Shown in pieces: positions 5,941-6,752 of a stretch of 6,752 bases of DNA; position 1 is the stretch's first letter; each line of letters starts with the position of its first letter. The DNA is from Actinomycetota bacterium. GTDB lineage: Bacteria > Actinomycetota > UBA4738 > HRBIN12. The stretch spans positions 1 to 6,752 of the forward strand of contig VAYF01000025.1 of assembly GCA_005883885.1 (NCBI GenBank), written 5' to 3'. A model generated the notes under the pieces. That model made no database searches. It was given only the letters and a program-made list of their open reading frames with translations, and was not told where the DNA came from. The position numbers and the translations under genes are program-made.

Positions 5941-6511
5941 GCATGTCGGCATCGAAGGCGCCGGCGGTCCGCACGAGCCTCGCGGCCGGACGAGCGTGGA
6001 GCCCGTGGGGGAGGTCGATCACGATCGGGAGTCTCACCTCCGGCCCGGCGGGTTCGTCCGACGCCGGCAACGAGCCCGCCTCCGTTCCCTGCGACCCGAC
6101 TCCGAGGTGCGCCGTCTTGCCCGCCAGTCCGCCGAGCGCCTCCTCGGCCACCTCGTCCAACGGACGGCCGAGCTTCGCGGCGACGGCGGCCGAAACCGCG
6201 CCTTCGACGAACGGCGCGCCCGAGAGTCGCACCTTCCCGCGACGATCCGGATCGAGGAACTCGAGCGCCATCTCCGCGGAGAGCACCGCGCTCCCCAGAT
6301 CCATCAGCACGAGGACCCCGTCCTCGGACCACACCTGCTCCAGCGCCGCGAGGATCCGGACGGCGTCGGTCCCGACCGGGTGTTCCTCGCCCGTCGCTTC
6401 CAGGCCGCCGGCCGTCGCGATCGGCAGGTCCGCGCCCCCCATCTGACGCGCGAGCGCCGCGACGCCCTCGGCCACCTCGTGGCTGTGCGAGACCAGGACG
6501 AGTCCGACCAC
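5717..6511 (-). CDS. dhaM: DhaM-type phosphotransfer protein: EIIA-Man-like domain plus truncated HPr domain
   Basis: DhaM relays phosphate from HPr to the ADP bound in the DhaL subunit of PTS-dependent dihydroxyacetone kinase. Residues 1-115 are the EIIA-Man-like domain, close to E. coli DhaM: LVLVSHSHEVAEGVAALARQM with active-site His9, PVGTDAVRI, LVLMDLGSAVLSAEMALE and GAPFVEGAVSAAVAA. A flexible linker (about 116-158) leads to an HPr domain whose first half is seen (159-197, HGLHARPAARLV with phosphorylatable His172). After residue 197 homology ends; residues 198-264 are Arg/Pro/Gly-rich and are an out-of-frame reading of EI, so the true product was presumably longer. The start is GTG at 6511, with GGAG a few bases upstream, 13 bases after the membrane anchor gene. 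DhaK and DhaL are not in the window. Confidence 0.85.
   Translation of the reverse strand: MVGLVLVSHSHEVAEGVAALARQMGGADLPIATAGGLEATGEEHPVGTDAVRILAALEQVWSEDGVLVLMDLGSAVLSAEMALEFLDPDRRGKVRLSGAPFVEGAVSAAVAAKLGRPLDEVAEEALGGLAGKTAHLGVGSQGTEAGSLPASDEPAGPEVRLPIVIDLPHGLHARPAARLVRTAGAFDADMRVTNVTGPGDHRADGTRERPGRRGSDRRHPRLARDRRRTRAPPPRSRPPGPAWGHGDAGGRALASGRGDRRGSR
5924..5939 (-). repeat. Small inverted repeat at the DhaM-HPr/EI frame junction
   Basis: CGTGAC at 5924-5929 is the exact reverse complement of GTCACG at 5934-5939 around a 4-base centre (GTTC). It encodes RVTNVT of the HPr domain. It coincides with the point where homology and frame change. Stems of 8-9 bp occur elsewhere in this GC-rich window, so the match in position is more notable than the repeat itself. 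Confidence 0.5.
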
Positions 6512-6524
6512 GGCGCTCCGATCC

Positions 6525-6752
6525 TCAGGCCCGGGACGCGAGGGTCCCGATCAGGAAATATCCGTACGCGAGCGTCACCAGTCCGAGCACGGCGAGCCCG
6601 CGGTCGATCCATCGATGCAGACGCGGTCCGGGATCGAGGTCGAGCAGGACGCTCCGGAGGCCCAGCATCGCGTGGACCGTGACGAACAGCAGGAACAGGG
6701 ACTCGATCGTGAAGATCACCGGGTTCGCGATGTACGCGAGCACCTGCCGGTA
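6525..6752 (-). CDS. Succinate dehydrogenase/fumarate reductase membrane anchor-like protein (5' end outside window)
   Basis: The frame is open from the right edge to the TGA at 6527-6525, giving 75 visible residues; a GTG at 6743 is probably internal. Two hydrophobic segments are visible (PVIFTIESLFLLFVTVHAML and VLGLVTLAYGYFLIGTLA), joined by a charged loop LLDLDPGPRLHRWIDRG. The stretch HAMLGLRSVLLD matches the C-terminal region of SdhC/SdhD cytochrome b subunits, where the His is the haem-ligand position and HAxxGxxxxxxD is characteristic. The protein would anchor the succinate dehydrogenase flavoprotein and iron-sulfur subunits and support quinone reduction. Those subunit genes would lie upstream, beyond the edge. 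Whether it is SdhC or SdhD cannot be settled from this fragment. It precedes dhaM by only 13 bases. Confidence 0.7.
   Translation of the reverse strand, partial: YRQVLAYIANPVIFTIESLFLLFVTVHAMLGLRSVLLDLDPGPRLHRWIDRGLAVLGLVTLAYGYFLIGTLASRA

Overview
The window is very GC-rich and densely packed. It reads like a chromosomal segment of a high-GC Actinomycetota, probably an uncultured lineage. The basis is gene content: an F420-type luciferase-like oxidoreductase, an RskA-like protein tail, an actinobacterial-style class II fructose-1,6-bisphosphatase and a DhaM/HPr phosphotransfer protein. Codon use (G or C at third positions) is uniform, and I see no mobile element, tRNA, rRNA or CRISPR array. 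No gene-free stretch exceeds about 60 bases.

Left part, plus strand (1-1554): the 3' end of a secreted or anti-sigma-like protein, a luciferase-like F420-dependent oxidoreductase, and a 70-residue winged-helix protein whose ATG overlaps the oxidoreductase stop codon. These genes converge on glpX across a 16-base gap that lies within a small GC hairpin.

Right part, minus strand, read from the right edge leftward (6752-1571): the end of a succinate-dehydrogenase-type membrane anchor, a DhaM (EIIA-Man-like)-HPr-Enzyme I locus, a PgsA-type CDP-alcohol phosphatidyltransferase, an extended SDR (dihydroflavonol-reductase/HpnA-like), and glpX. Gaps are 13, 10, -4 and 53 bases, so this is probably one operon or two. 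Several products touch triose-phosphate and glycerol-phosphate chemistry: DhaM normally feeds phosphate to dihydroxyacetone kinase, PgsA uses glycerol-3-phosphate, and GlpX is gluconeogenic. That link is an inference.

The most notable point is the DhaM-HPr-EI locus. The DhaM domain and the first half of HPr, including the active histidine, lie in one frame. The HPr domain then stops abruptly near 5921, its second half is absent from every frame, and a complete Enzyme I continues in another frame. That EI frame has no ATG, GTG or TTG until about 58 residues into the EI domain. It looks like a three-domain fusion that has lost roughly 130 bases, through a real deletion or an assembly/sequence error. 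Two further structures stand out: a perfect 16-bp inverted repeat inside the oxidoreductase gene, and a perfect 8-bp hairpin abutting the start codon of the SDR gene. I did not find a clearly new biological system.
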